The position numbers and the translations under genes were made by a program. From Chondrosia reniformis (Eukaryota; Porifera; Demospongiae; Chondrillida; Chondrillidae), in the NCBI GenBank assembly GCA_947172415.1, contig OX359190.1:7564001-7628000 (forward strand): a stretch of DNA of 64,000 bases. Reading direction: 5' to 3'. Below the pieces are notes generated by a model, which worked only from the letters and a program-made list of their open reading frames with translations, had not been told where the DNA came from and searched no databases. Below are positions 47,701 to 58,961 of this stretch, piece after piece (position 1 is the stretch's first letter; the number at the start of each line of letters is the position of its first letter).

Positions 47701-50700
47701 ATGATTCCATTCTCAAATAACATCCAAAACTGGTTTGGACACTGGTTGACAATTTTGACAGCTTCACCACTTGAAATACTCCAAGTAAGAGTTGTATTTG
47801 ATGCATGATTAAAATGCAGTGATTCATAATCTATGCAAAATTCTGTGCCAAGTAAACTCTCTATTTCCTTAAATCCAGTAAGTGTGACTGTAAAATTACA
47901 TGTGATTTTAAGAATACTATCATCCAATAACCAATCGCTCTGAGTTTTAAGAGGAAAAAAGGAAGAATTAGTATGCTTCAGCAGACTATTTTTCCAGCTG
48001 AAAAATGCATTTAAGCATTTCTGATAACGGCACATTGAAAGATGAATTTCATTCAGCAGCAGTGGCTCTAAAATTTGATCAACCTGCTTAAGTATTTGTG
48101 ACAAAAGATTACAATCCTGCCATCTCTTTGCAACCATTTCACTTCCTAGAATACTAATTATACTTTCAAGTTTTTTTCCATCAATAACTCCTAAAAGAGA
48201 ATAAATATTGTATTATAGATATTTAATCTTAATTACTTCATTTAAAAGTACTTACTTAAGGTCTTCTTTATTGCATCTAGAGTGCAGTTATACATCTGAA
48301 TAATAGTAGCACCTGGATTTGATGAATGTTGAAGTTGTAATAACCATTTTCTGATGCTAGAATCAGCCTTATCCAGTAGCAGGACCTGTACTGTTGTAGG
48401 CTCAAGAGACATGTTTCTCCCAACATACTTGTTTGCTTCATTGGCCTATATAAATCAAGAACTACTGTCAAATTAATTTTTATATATGAACACACTATTA
48501 ACTACAAAATATAATTATTTGACATGTCATAATATTTAGTAAGATCAAACCAATTTTCTTTGGACAAATAATGCATGTCAAGACAAAATTAAAAGTTGCA
48601 AAATTTTACCCGCCTGGAAATTACGAGGAAATCATGTGCATTCTACAAAGCTTAGCTTATTACATCAATGAGAAACATGCCAGTAGGAAACGTATGCAGA
48701 GAGAAGGAAAAACTAAAGCAGATTCATGAAGCATTTGTACTGGCTTAACTACCTTTCACTTTAAGATACATAGGTTTAGATCTACTGTATATAAACATCT
48801 CCTTTTCTTCAATAAAGTAAATATATGTCTATATATGTCTACATGAGAGGATAATATCAATTTAGATATATTACGTATATATGAGATAGTAATTGAATCC
48901 ATTATGAGATATTCTGATGAGCCAACTAAATTAGTCTTTGAATGGTTATTTTTTACTATCAATCTAACAGGGTTTTATGTCATATTTTTGTAGAGTGATT
49001 TCCTGATGAAGTCAATGTGGGGGGCAAGACATTGCAGCTAATCATTTGATTCTTGCCTTGAGGTGCATTCTTTGTCCAAAAAAAGATGGCACTTACACTA
49101 TTAACATACCGTGTCAGTTTGACACTTGATTGGTTGCCTAACTAAAATGGATGAGCCATGGCCATATTCTGCAGGAAAAAATCTACACATTAAATTAAGT
49201 CTAAGCATACATATATATACTAAATATACTGTCACCTAGCAATTATACCATGTATAAAAATAACCTTTCTTTGTGTGAAGAAAGTGGATGGCTTGCAAAA
49301 CACTCTGATTGCTGACTTCCTTAGGATGTACGAATGGCTGTATACATGTATACGTATATATATATATGTATATATAAGTATATTCAAATATACAGCTATT
49401 TTATAGAGGAGCTAGTCAATTAAATTCTGGAAACTTCAGTTGCAGGAAGAATGTATGTGTCTCTAAAATATTCAGTATACAATTATCTAAAATTCCACAT
49501 TTAAAGATATATATATATACTGCACATCTATGTGACTGAAAATTTGCAATATACGTAAATAACAATCTATGTTTATACTACTTGTATAAACCATCCATAA
49601 AAGTCTTAAATGAAATACTTGATGCCTCCTCCCCATTCACATACATGTATAATACAACTATAAACTTACAATGTCAATCAAAGCATTGTAGCTCAAAGAT
49701 AGATTCTAAGGTGCAGAAATGACAGAAGAAAATATATATCGATAGTTATATGTTTACATATAGCCATTCTTATATGTCCACTTTAAAATATAGATACAGA
49801 AGAAAAAAACACTTTGAATCTATGTACCTCTGAAACCTTGAGATGAATTCCAGTCAGAAGGGCATCTTTAATATACTGTGAAGCATTTTTCCAGTTAATA
49901 TCCGCTTGTATTACTCCTGGGATTTCAATTCTAATGACTCGCAGATGCAACATCACCCAAAAGCTGCGAGGTTTGAATATCCAATCCGTCAGAAATTTTA
50001 TATATATCTTTTTAATGTAGAAGGTGATTGTGGTACTGCGAGTAGACCTAGCACTTCCCCAATGAATTGATTCTCTTGGTATGCCTGCACCTTCTACAAG
50101 AATATCCCTCCATAGATCCATACAACCCTTGCAGGTAAGCTCATTAATACTGTCGGTAACTGTTATATTAACAGCAACAGCATCAAAAGAAGCAATTTGA
50201 GAATTATTAGCTCGCAAAGATTCTAGCTTTTTCTTTGTGCTGATTACAAGACGGTAATCATGTAAATGAGCTTCATAATGTAGCAGTATGGACTTAAATT
50301 GGACATATGCCTGGGATTTTGAATCTAGGGAATTCAGCATATTATTTAAGCATGATGTGTTATCCCAAGAGGTATGTATACGTAAATACTTGCAAAGTTC
50401 ATCAACAGACTGCTTAGCTTCAACTTCCTTATGTTTTATATCATCTTCAATTAAATTATTGTCAAAGAGCAAGCCAATACTTGACTTAATTTGTGGAAGG
50501 TATGACTTGATCACTTGAAGTATTTGTTGGTATGTAGATAAATATAGCATCTTTAAAATTGCTTTGGCATCTTTTCTTTCTAAATGTCCATGTAATCCAC
50601 AACTGTAGCTGTCATGTAAATCATAACTTTGCATATTAGAAGCTATAGCCTCATTAGGTTCTTGGAAACGTAGTCCTGCATGTGTTAATAGACAAAATGT

Positions 50701-51753
50701 ATATCTTGGACATTTGAAACAACTGCAATAAATCATACGTACATATACAGTGAAAATCAATGTATGTATATCTTTCCGTATACAACAGAATCAGCAAATG
50801 AAAACAATATAAGGGGCTGCCCCTAAAAAAAACAAATATTTCATCACTAACTACTCAGTTAGAGTATCTAGTTTTACATACTGTATATATACATTTGTTA
50901 TATCTTATATACAACAGCATCATGCTGTACGTACTAGTTGATGCTGTAGTAAGAACTGCCTAGCCTATATAAATGGATTGATTGATAAATTGATTCACTC
51001 AGGTATGCACACCGTGACAGATGCAACCAGGGGGGTATGAGAGTATGCCACCCCACGGGGAATGCCGCCACTATTGGACATTTATTAAAAATGGTGGAAA
51101 CGGTCTTGTTAGTTAAAATATTTTGATTTTTACCTCGTGAGAACACCATACCCTTACTCCTAAGAATCTAAGTGCCTTATTATCATGTATTCCATATTGT
51201 TAACGTAATGGCATAGTACTGCTACAGAACGTTGGGGGGCTTCATAAATTCATAAATATTGAGGGAGCAAGTGCCCCCACTGCCCCCCCACCTGGTTCCG
51301 CCACCTATCTATGTACTGTACATGTAGGAACATACGTATATACCTGTTTAGTAGTATTTAAATTATATATATAAGTGCATGTGTATGCACTGAATATACA
51401 ACAAAATTAATTACATAAATGTGAATACCTAAAGAAGATTGAAGTGGGTGTTCTGGTAACAAATTGGCCTGGATATGCCTTAAAACATCCATGTGCTTAG
51501 GACACTCAGACAAAGTATTTTCCATAAGCTTAAAAATTGACTTCAGGACTTCCATAGTTCCAGTTTTAATAATATGAAGTAGAAAGACTTTGTTTGCTGC
51601 CTTTGTTGAAGGACTAGCATCAATCTCTTCCATAACTTCAAGATTAATGACTTCATCACTGAAGAGGTCTGATGAAATGGACTTCACATTCAAATTTTTT
51701 TCTAAATATGCAAAGTGAGCTTGCATTAAACTTTTGAAGTCCTTGTGTGCCAT
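29795..51753 (-). CDS. Giant CARD - zinc finger - helicase - RNB - helicase protein, HELZ2-like
   Basis: Twenty-nine exons chain in phase to about 3,694 residues. In transcript order: 51429-51753, 49828-50675, 48256-48445, 47595-48190, 47389-47436, 47199-47274, 46760-46800, 45810-46691, 45070-45286, 44898-45001, 44148-44292, 42918-43273, 42470-42532, 42253-42368, 41188-42157, 40580-40777, 39762-40001, 39511-39592, 34651-38441, 33910-34034, 33711-33835, 32883-33038, 32571-32720, 31747-32372, 31389-31500, 30601-30692, 30267-30444, 29991-30161, 29795-29856. Residues 1-108 look like a CARD (YLEKNLNVKSISSDLF, KVFLLHIIKTGTMEVL). Next come helical modules, a 10-residue repeat (about 720-920), and C/H clusters (CVHPNCPDGSLCNFPH, CTSASFCTSPH). 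Helicase 1 has GPFGTGKT, IDEGAQ and AGDHMQ. RNB-like part about 2040-2760. Helicase 2 has GPPGCGKS, IDEAS, GDHKQLGP and VALTRARS. The order matches HELZ2; the CARD is extra. Likely cytoplasmic RNA helicase; immune role inferred. Confidence 0.88.
33187..33471 (+). CDS. Unrecognised coding-like fragment inside a helicase-gene intron
   Basis: This plus-strand frame lies in the intron 33039-33710 of the minus-strand helicase gene. It has a Cys-containing stretch (DKCTLCRTADEEHLATGC) followed by a hydrophobic run, and a GTGTCT donor-like site after KKK. The opposite strand also has a tidy charged frame (EQQEKEKAANHRKKRHLLL) ending in a stop. Either could be an old exon or transposon coding remnant; I cannot name a family or choose a strand firmly. 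Confidence 0.2.
   Translation: MFTSKFYQLTSAYIQNLTVHNKHRVCTGTEHMQAGKDVFFDKCTLCRTADEEHLATGCVVHTALFKKKVSFLSVISRFLLLLLLYRGFALCKYF
34245..34557. mobile_element. MITE with TACTGTA termini
   Basis: Left end TACTGTATTTGTCTG and right end CGGACAAAATTACAGTA are inverted and nearly complementary. The inside holds many degenerate TTCTATTCGAGCCCGGC-like short repeats and no coding sequence. It sits in the intron after the giant exon of the helicase gene (34035-34650). Confidence 0.65.
40193..40240. repeat. Palindromic MITE-like hairpin
   Basis: Arms 40193-40213 and 40220-40240 pair at 20 of 21 positions around a 6-base loop. The surrounding 40165-40300 is an inverted relative of 24240-24370. It is intronic in the helicase gene. 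Confidence 0.65.
42687..42790. repeat. 104-bp repeat identical to 54191-54294
   Basis: The segment from GTATGTACATGCATG to AATTAATGAGGCA is identical, base for base by my reading, to 54191-54294 in the DDB2 gene. It lies in an intron of the helicase gene. It includes a GAGACTTTAGTCTC palindrome. The identity implies a recent copying event. Confidence 0.8.
43385..43420. repeat. Fragment of the AGGGGCTGCC MITE family
   Basis: The segment reads AGAGGGGCTGCC, a short loop, then AGCAGCCCTT, the same type of hairpin as at 20374-20396. It is short and intronic in the helicase gene. Confidence 0.45.
43976..44000 (-). repeat. Hammerhead-like core of the foldback family
   Basis: The minus strand reads CTGATGA, a GACC/GGTC stem with a short loop, then GAAAC. 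It is the same core as 27328-27359. No cleavage site could be assigned. It is intronic in the helicase gene. Confidence 0.5.
46066..46650 (-). repeat. Coding minisatellite, 30 bp x about 19, in the helicase gene
   Basis: A 30-bp unit (GGTGACAGGGTGGTAACCCT plus TGCCGTAGCA on the plus strand) repeats from 46081 to 46650 with only a few changed units, for example near 46230 and 46510-46550. In the gene's frame it encodes PATARVTTLS about 19 times. The unit is a multiple of three without stops, so other frames on both strands stay open as well. The near-identity suggests recent expansion and probable length variation among individuals. Thr/Ser/Pro-rich spacers of this kind are usually flexible linkers. 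Confidence 0.95.
50795..50850 (-). repeat. Fragment of the AGGGGCTGCC MITE family
   Basis: The reverse complement shares TTTTTTAGGGG, CAGCCCCTTATATTG and the following TTTTCATTTGC with 20368-20420. It is intronic, between helicase-gene exons 1 and 2. Confidence 0.5.
50990..51310. repeat. Probable transposon remnant in helicase-gene intron 1
   Basis: The two ends are GC-richer than the surroundings, with CAACCAGGGGGGTATGAGAG near the left and CCCCCCACCTGGTTCCGCC near the right. These form a partial inverted pair (CCAGG...CCTGG). It has no coding capacity. Confidence 0.35.
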
Positions 51754-52868
51754 CTAAATACATATACGTATATAAATATGAATTAATACACATAATATTA
51801 TATAAAAATATCTGTGCAAAGGTTATAATGTACTATATATTAAATATATTACGCGAAACCAGCCTAGGGACCAATTAAGGTTTCACCTTGGCTGGGGGAC
51901 TGTGACAGCAAAATCAGACTGTACCAAAAACGGACTCCCTGGGGGTGTGTTTTTGGTAGTCCAGGGGGTCTGATTTTGGCCAAGAAGGTGTAAGGCCAAA
52001 AAGGGACCCTGCCACAAGTGGGTCAAAGGGGTGCATTTTAGGTCAGAGGGGGTCTTGTTTTTTGCCTAGCGCGCAGGGTGGGTGTCCGTTTTTGGAGGGG
52101 GTGGGAATTTTGCATTACAGGACCAAAGTCTGTAGTAAAATGGCAAACAGTGACTGTCTCCTGATCATCCAAAGATGGCATCATTAGGGCTCATCAGTGT
52201 GGTATACTTCTGATGGTGAATTTGGACAACTGTATTAAATTTCTTACACTTGTGGTTTCATAACAAGTGAAGATGGCAAGACTGAGCGCTCACAGTAAAC
52301 ACATGCCTACTATATACTCCTTCATGAACATTAGAAATTATAAAAACAGTACATTGGAGAGGCCTTTGGTCCATTTACTACTCTATATAAAGGTACCCAG
52401 TAATAAATGGGTGGAGGGGGTGGGATGAGAATATGAACTACGTATCAAAAATTATAGGCATTTGAAAAACCAGTGTCACGGTATCTTTTGTCGGTTTATT
52501 CTTTCCTAGGTAGGATAGTATAGAATATGGGGTGATTTATACTATAGTTTATCCTATATCTTTTAAGTTATACATTTTACTATTGATATACTGAGTTGAA
52601 TATGCAGCTTCGTACAATTCGACTTAAATGTTTCGTATACTATAGCTATATACAGTCTAGCGCTTTGCATCTTTCCTCCGACAGCACTTCTCATAAAATA
52701 ACCGATTATAGCTTTAAGTCTTCCTACGAAGTCAAAGAAGATTCTATTTCAAGCTACAAAACTTATTATTAACCTTCTAGGGCAGGATATTTTCCCAGCG
52801 TAGGATAAAATATACCGTGTTCGATTGCGAATACTTTAAACTGTCACACCGGCTTGGTTATATAAACC
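51754..52868. promoter_or_regulatory. Divergent intergenic region between the helicase gene and DDB2
   Basis: The helicase gene starts leftward at 51753 and DDB2 rightward at 52869 or later, so about 1.1 kb could hold two promoters. Much of it is repeat: an imperfect inverted pair around 51920-51980 (AATCAGACTGTACCAAAAAC against GTTTTTGGTAGTCC...GTCTGATTTT) and a block at 52100-52390 related to 56820-57000. No TATA box or named factor site can be defended. Confidence 0.4.
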
Positions 52869-55800
52869 ATGTCTACTTTGGAAGTGAATTCGCCGCTTGT
52901 AACTTCTTCGTCACCAACCTTTGGTCGTAATAAAATCAGGTAGCCAACTTATGTTTTTCTTTTCAAAATAACTTTACAAAAAGATGTAGCTATTCTATAC
53001 CAATCGATCAACCAACCAATCAATCATTTTACAGCACCCTAAGGCGCTAGGACACAGAAAAAGGGGGTCCAATGTAGCACTAGTATATCATAAATAAAAA
53101 GTTAAACCATAATACTTAATAAGTTTAAAACGTATATTGGGGAATAAAAAAACTCGAACTACGTATTAATTCGATAATGAGATATCTGATCCCAAAACTG
53201 GCCTGGTCGACAATAAAATAGTTTAACAACTTATAGTGGGTCCCACTGTATAGGGAGTGTGAAAAAACGTTACTTATTATCTTCTCTTACATCCAAATTA
53301 ACTTACTTAATACACAAGTCACTTACTATTTCACACTAAGGTGTGAAGCAGGATGTCGAACCAAGACCCTGTCTATATTTTTGTCAAATTAAAAATATAC
53401 TAGACATTCACAAGGGTTCAAAGTAAACGGCTTAAACTTTAATGATGTCATAAGGATAAAAGTTAATAGTGACTACCGGAAGTAAGAATGAAAGCTAAAA
53501 AATGGCGAAGCTCAAACTGGAACTCGTCACTAAACGGGAACACATGCTATTCCGTACTGGTAATCACAACCGACTCTCAAACGTTGGTATTTCGGTTAAG
53601 TTAGATATATATGGGTTTATTTCCATGGTTTTTCATTCTGTTTTCATTGCCCTCATACAATGAATTCCTCTTTGCAGGATTTTAGTGATTACTTTATTGA
53701 GCAGGCTCCCCAATGGACTGTGCACGAGAGAATAGCTCCGTTCTCACGTCGCACCACCTGCATAGACTGGCACCCGACCTACATGGATGTTCTTGCAGTC
53801 AGCTCGCATGGAGGAGACATATATGTTTGGAACCTGCATGACAAACTCAAGGAAATTATGCACCAAGGAGTGAGGTGGAACTTGTTATATTGTTGTGATT
53901 TTGGAAACCTATGCACAAGCATAGATCTTATATACTTATGTAGCATGAGTATATAGGAAAATCTAAGATACCATTAAAGATTTTCCTACATGCTATGCCT
54001 ATTCTGTAAAAGAGCCTATAGGGGAACTAAACCTGAAGAGAGCTTTGGATGAAGATACAGGAGTCTTTTCTTCCTTCTTTTCCCTTCTTTCATCTTCTTC
54101 TCCACTGGGCCAGACAGCTGTTTCCACCCTTCATCAGTGATCCTGGGAGTCTTTGTCTTTTTCTTTATCTTGATCTTCTGTGAATCCTTGGTATGTACAT
54201 GCATGTATACTGTAAGTCTTAGAAAGCCATTTTGATGAGACTTTAGTCTCCCAACGAAGAAAATACTTTATTCAATTGGTTAATTAATGAGGCAATCATC
54301 AATCAATCATCCTATATGTAAGATCTATGGTACAAGTGCCATGCACAGAAAAATATATATACTACATGCACAATCAGTCAAATCTGATGACCATTTTATT
54401 ATGCTATAATTTCTCCAGAAAAGAGAAGTAACATTATGAAAGGGGGATGATTTTGTCATACTGAAAACCTAATAGATGCTGTATAAAGGGATATTTGTAA
54501 CTTGTTACATTGTTATAATTAATGACTATGCTCTAGTAGTACTGCAGTAAATGTGGAGAAATACTTTATAGTCTGGTTTGTCAGACTAGAGACACTACTG
54601 AAAGTAATATTCACTTGGATTCAAGTGTGTTTATGGAATTGCATACACATTTGTGGTCTACAGATACAATATAGCACATACATATGTAATCTATTGGTAT
54701 ACATTCAGAAATATGTAATCCTAATCTAGCTGATTTTGTTTGATATTGTAGCAAGGACCCGGTGGCTCAATCACTGAAATGAAGTTTCACCCTTGCATGC
54801 CAAACTCTATATATGCCACATCTGTAAATGGAACATTTTGTCTTTATGATCTGGAAGGTAGACACTCTCAAGTCTTTCTTGATACTCTGGATTGGAGGTT
54901 AGCTGGACATTATTTTTAAACAGTCCAATGTATTTGTGTCAAACTTCAAGGATAGGTAATGTTACCTTTTTCAATTTTTTTCCATAATATTATGAATGTT
55001 AGATTTTGGTATTGCACTTTGAGTATATCACAAAGCCACCATTTCATGTTTGCTGGTACAAGTTATGGAGATGGCACACTCCTAGACAAGCATGGTGCTA
55101 AGGTTAGGACTTTTGTATTCAGAGGACATGCAGGCAATCTAGGCAGTGTTGTAATACAATATGAAAAATATCCTTATAGCGATGATTCTTTCAATTCCAA
55201 CCAAATAGTTAGCATTCAACAATATCCTTATTAACTACACTTAATGTTTGGCATTGCACAAGTACAATTAAAACAAACATCACTTTATATATATACGTAT
55301 ATGTAGCTATTTAAGTATAATACATATATCTTACACAATATATTAAGTAGATTAGAGTACAGAATATTTCTTGTAATCAGAATGTTTAGATTATGCCAAG
55401 TGTCCATCTTATCTGACTGGATGTGCTTGACTTAGCATTTTTAGACTGATATACTAAAACTGTATATTATGTTTATACATACACGTAAGAGTGTAAGAGT
55501 GTAAGAGAGTCTCACCCAAAATGTTTGAGTTATGACAAAGCTTGTATGTTTTTCTGGATGCTATTTAGATATGTACTCATAAATTTCACAAGAATAAGAT
55601 CCAGCATGCTGAGTTTGCACCCTACTGTGAGGAACTGCTGATAACGGCTTCCAATGATAGAACCATCAAATTATGGGATATACGCACCATCAGTAGTAAC
55701 AAACTACAACCTTTAACTACTTTCCAAACTCCAGCAGTTACTAATTCAGGTCTGAAGCATCATACGTACATTTGAGATATTATATGTATATATGTATAAT

Positions 55801-57444
55801 TTTTAAAGTACATATATCATTTATCTGTAATTATAAGAACTCTATATTATACATATATGGTTATATAGATGTTATTTTTAAAGTGATATATTGAATTGGG
55901 TGGCCATATTTTTCATGCCAGCCCTACTTAAAGACGACTGCCGTACTCTCTGATATGTCTAAAATTTGTTCATTGTGTAGTTCTATATAGCCTCCGAGTT
56001 CATATGAGCACATATTTATATATGGCCAATACATGTCTTCCTTACTTAAGGGTAGTGCTGTACTAAGTTAATTGGCCCAACTATTTAATCATGGATTCCT
56101 TTGAAACATTATACATGTACAGTAAATTGAACTGCCATCAAAATTGTATTGTAAATAGCTTTACATCATTTCTACATCCAGTAATTGTATTATTTATTTA
56201 TAGCCTATTTTGATCCCTATTATGGAAGTACACTGTTAGTCACATGTCAAAACAGTCAACTGCTTTTGTACAACATCAACACTATGTCATCCGAACCGAT
56301 CTGTGTCATTAATCATCCACATAAGTTTTTCCAGCACCTCACTCCAATTAAAGCAACATGGCACCCTTTCTACTCCAACATCCTCATTTGTGGAAGGTAC
56401 AGTGGTAAAGATGGAGACCGATCTGTTGATATTATAGACTGGGTAAAGGGTGAAACAGTAGCCAAGTTTAAAGATCCACTTGCTACAGGAATAGTATCTG
56501 TGAGTAAGAACTTTCATGATGACCTCATATGACCTGTTGCATTTAATGATTGAGTTACACTATGTTTTATGAATGATCAATGGGTATTCATGCAGAATTA
56601 ATCTAAGTAGACATTGTTGATTATGTGATGTATATCTAAATCCTAATTTAGTCAGCTTCTCAAATATACGTATGTATACATAATGACAAAAGGAAGCCAA
56701 AGTGTCTTAGAGGGAGTGATATGCATGTTATTCACTAGGTGTCTTGTGTTGTCATGTCCATGGCAATGTCAATGTAAGAGTATAGCTTTGTCAGTTGACA
56801 GTATAATATAGCCAAGTGACTGAAGTCTTATCTTAATTGACTGAGGGTCCAAAGTGGGTCACCAGTAATTTCCTCCCAGTTATTGAAGTAGGAAAGTTGT
56901 CAAAGAACCACAGACAGCTGTTTTCCCGTCCTCAGGGCTCATTAGTGTGGTACATTTTGGTGGTGGCTTTGGATCAATAAGTAGTGTTGGTATAATTTGT
57001 AGTGTTTACATGTTCTCAATGGCATTGCTTAAATTGTAGATAAATGAGTTCAACAAGCACGGAGACAAACTAGCCTCAGGAATGGGTGAGATTTTGGACT
57101 TTATGTAATGTATAATGTATGGCTGTGTACGTAGTCATAGATAATCTATGATTAATCTAATATAAACTATATACATAGACTATATAATCATGTACAGTAT
57201 AGAAATGTGTTTCTGTTACTGTAAAGGAAGTAAGACTTTAGTATGGAAGCAGAATGAGTTACAGAGAGGTTTAATTGAGGCGGATACAGTTGCTGCACCA
57301 TTAACTAAGACCATGAAGAGAACCGGATCCAGTCATCAAAGAACGCAAAACTCAAAGAAAAAGGAACAGCTTCGAAGTAAAGGTCACTCTTTGAAGCAAT
57401 GTATATGCAAGTATGCATACATCTGTAGTACTTTCAATCTATAG
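52869..57444 (+). CDS. DDB2: DNA damage-binding protein 2 homologue (WD40)
   Basis: The firm exons are 53678-53869, 54752-54897, 55003-55102, 55569-55749, 56204-56499, 57040-57085 and 57227-57444, which chain in phase to 392 codons. Two upstream candidates, 52869-52939 and 53487-53586, add 57 codons in phase and give 449 residues, near the usual length; the second has a weak acceptor, and a start at the ATG at 53660 is an alternative. Recognisable DDB2 text includes RRTTCIDWHP, GGDIYVWN, GGSITEMKFHP, ASNDRTIKLWDIRT, FQHLTPIKATWHP and NEFNKHGDKLASGMG. DDB2 is the WD40 propeller that binds UV-damaged DNA with DDB1-CUL4 and starts global-genome nucleotide excision repair. The basic tail after LVWKQNE is unusual, and a GTAAAG donor-like site (57388) may mark a further splice. 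Confidence 0.9.
53957..54188 (-). mobile_element. Hammerhead-bearing dispersed repeat in the DDB2 gene
   Basis: It is very similar to 16646-16882. On the minus strand 54107-54143 has CTGATGA, a shortened stem II region (AGGGTG), GAAAC, AGCTGTC and a stem I arm TGGCCC opposite GGATCA. Loss of most of stem II probably inactivates it. The 104-bp repeat 54191-54294 follows at once. Confidence 0.6.
54191..54294. repeat. 104-bp repeat identical to 42687-42790
   Basis: This is the second copy of the repeat described at 42687. Here it abuts the end of the hammerhead-bearing repeat in a DDB2 intron. No coding content. Confidence 0.8.
56820..57000 (-). mobile_element. Repeat with decayed hammerhead in a DDB2 intron
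   Basis: The minus strand at 56907-56951 has a perfect six-pair stem I (ACCACA/TGTGGT), a CTAATGA core in place of CTGATGA, a poor stem II, AAAAC in place of GAAAC, then AGCTGTC. The stem I sequence differs from those at 25669 and 16778 but still pairs. Related text without the second half lies at 52140-52230. Confidence 0.5.
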
Positions 57445-58961
57445 TATATTTTGCTAAAGTAGCTAGAGGAATGGATTATGGATTAATCAACTCTTCTAGC
57501 TTGTATATGTGATAATTAAAGATGATTAAATTTCTAAACCATATTAAGAAGTATATACTGTAAATCCCTTTATTCAAGCGGAACCAAAAGTTAGCGAAAC
57601 TGGATTTTACCCCTACATAGCAGAATTTAAAGTTAGCAAATTACAAGATGCATGGAAGTTTTGTTAGTTAATTACAGTAATACAGTATAGTAGTAGTACT
57701 ATATTATTTAGCGAACTCTAATTTTAGTGATAAATGTCAAATTGCTAATATAGCTAAATTTAATAGCACTCTAATAAGAAGGGATTTACAGTATTTAGAA
57801 TGTATTAAAGTGAAGCCGTACCAATCTGATTTGTGGTTGCTTTCCTATCCTGTACCAACACAGTATTATGATTTCCCTCTCAACCTCTTCTTAAAGATGA
57901 TTAAATTCTCTAAACCATATTAAGAAAAGTGAAGCCATACCATGAAGCCCTTGATAATTTGTGGTTGCTTCCTAAAGCTATGTGCAGTGTACTGTATAGA
58001 AACTGTATTCAAAGATCTTCTTCCACTGGCCATTCTCAATCCATGTTTCCTCCTCTAACTGGGCCTGCTCAACACTGTTAATTGTATCAAACTTGATAGG
58101 TAGGGTTCTCCCACATAAGGAATAAAGCATTTTCAATGAATAATTTATTATCAATTGGGTTGATAGTACCATATATAATTGTATTAGTATATTCATTGTT
58201 GATTCAGGTCAAAATGACCAATTTCTGTTAATACTTGTGTTGCTGATGCTCAACCATTACAATTACCATTATTGTATGACATTGTATATGTACAGACCTG
58301 AAGCTCATCTGTCAACGCTACAAGTTTTCTAAAATGAAGCGAAATTAAGTCTTTAACGAGAAAATTACAATAAAAACCATTACCAATTGCTTATCTTTTA
58401 TTCACTGTACTTATAATACTATCCCATGTAGCTATACTGTACTGTACATATATTCATTATGTGTAACATGTGTTTCTCCAGCTTGTTACATTAATTGTGT
58501 TGTGCAAGTTAACATGATCTATTATCTGTTTGAAAAAATAATTACAATGACGATATAGAGCTTGTGTATGTTTGCGCTTTAGCTAGTGTCCTATGAATAA
58601 TCATATTCATAGGACTCATACATTAGGAAATACACAAGAAAATGAGAAAAACTGGAATAAAAGTCAAAGACATAAAAGGTGTTTCCGTCAACCATACGGA
58701 AGGGGGGAATATCAATTATTGAAGTGTGTACAATATGAAAAGTAAAAAGAAATTCGTAAGTGTAGTTTGTGCCTACGACACAGGTTAATGATATCGCGTA
58801 AATTATTTATAATGTGATAGATAATATCAGTGAATCATAAAATATGGGTGTGTCTATTTATTAAAATACCACATATAGACATATATAGACTAATTATAGA
58901 AAGACAAATATAGTGCAGTTACAGTGGCTTCCGCTAAGCTCCGATAGACTTAGTCTCTATC
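57445..58961. other. Intergenic region with a MITE and local duplications
   Basis: A MITE lies at 57556-57793 with 15-bp terminal inverted repeats (TACTGTAAATCCCTT and AAGGGATTTACAGTA) and no coding sequence. Around it AAAGATGATTAAAT and CTAAACCATATTAAGAA occur at about 57520 and 57895, and GTGAAGCC...TTTGTGGTTGCTT occurs at about 57813 and 57930, so the area was locally duplicated. A GTCCTATGAAT / ATTCATAGGAC hairpin lies near 58588-58612. No gene is seen. Confidence 0.6.

Noticed and set aside
48985..49040. CTGATGAAGTC motif near 49010 as a further hammerhead
   Set aside because: No GAAA follows a paired stem. It may be a decayed relative of the foldback family, but the evidence is too weak to list.
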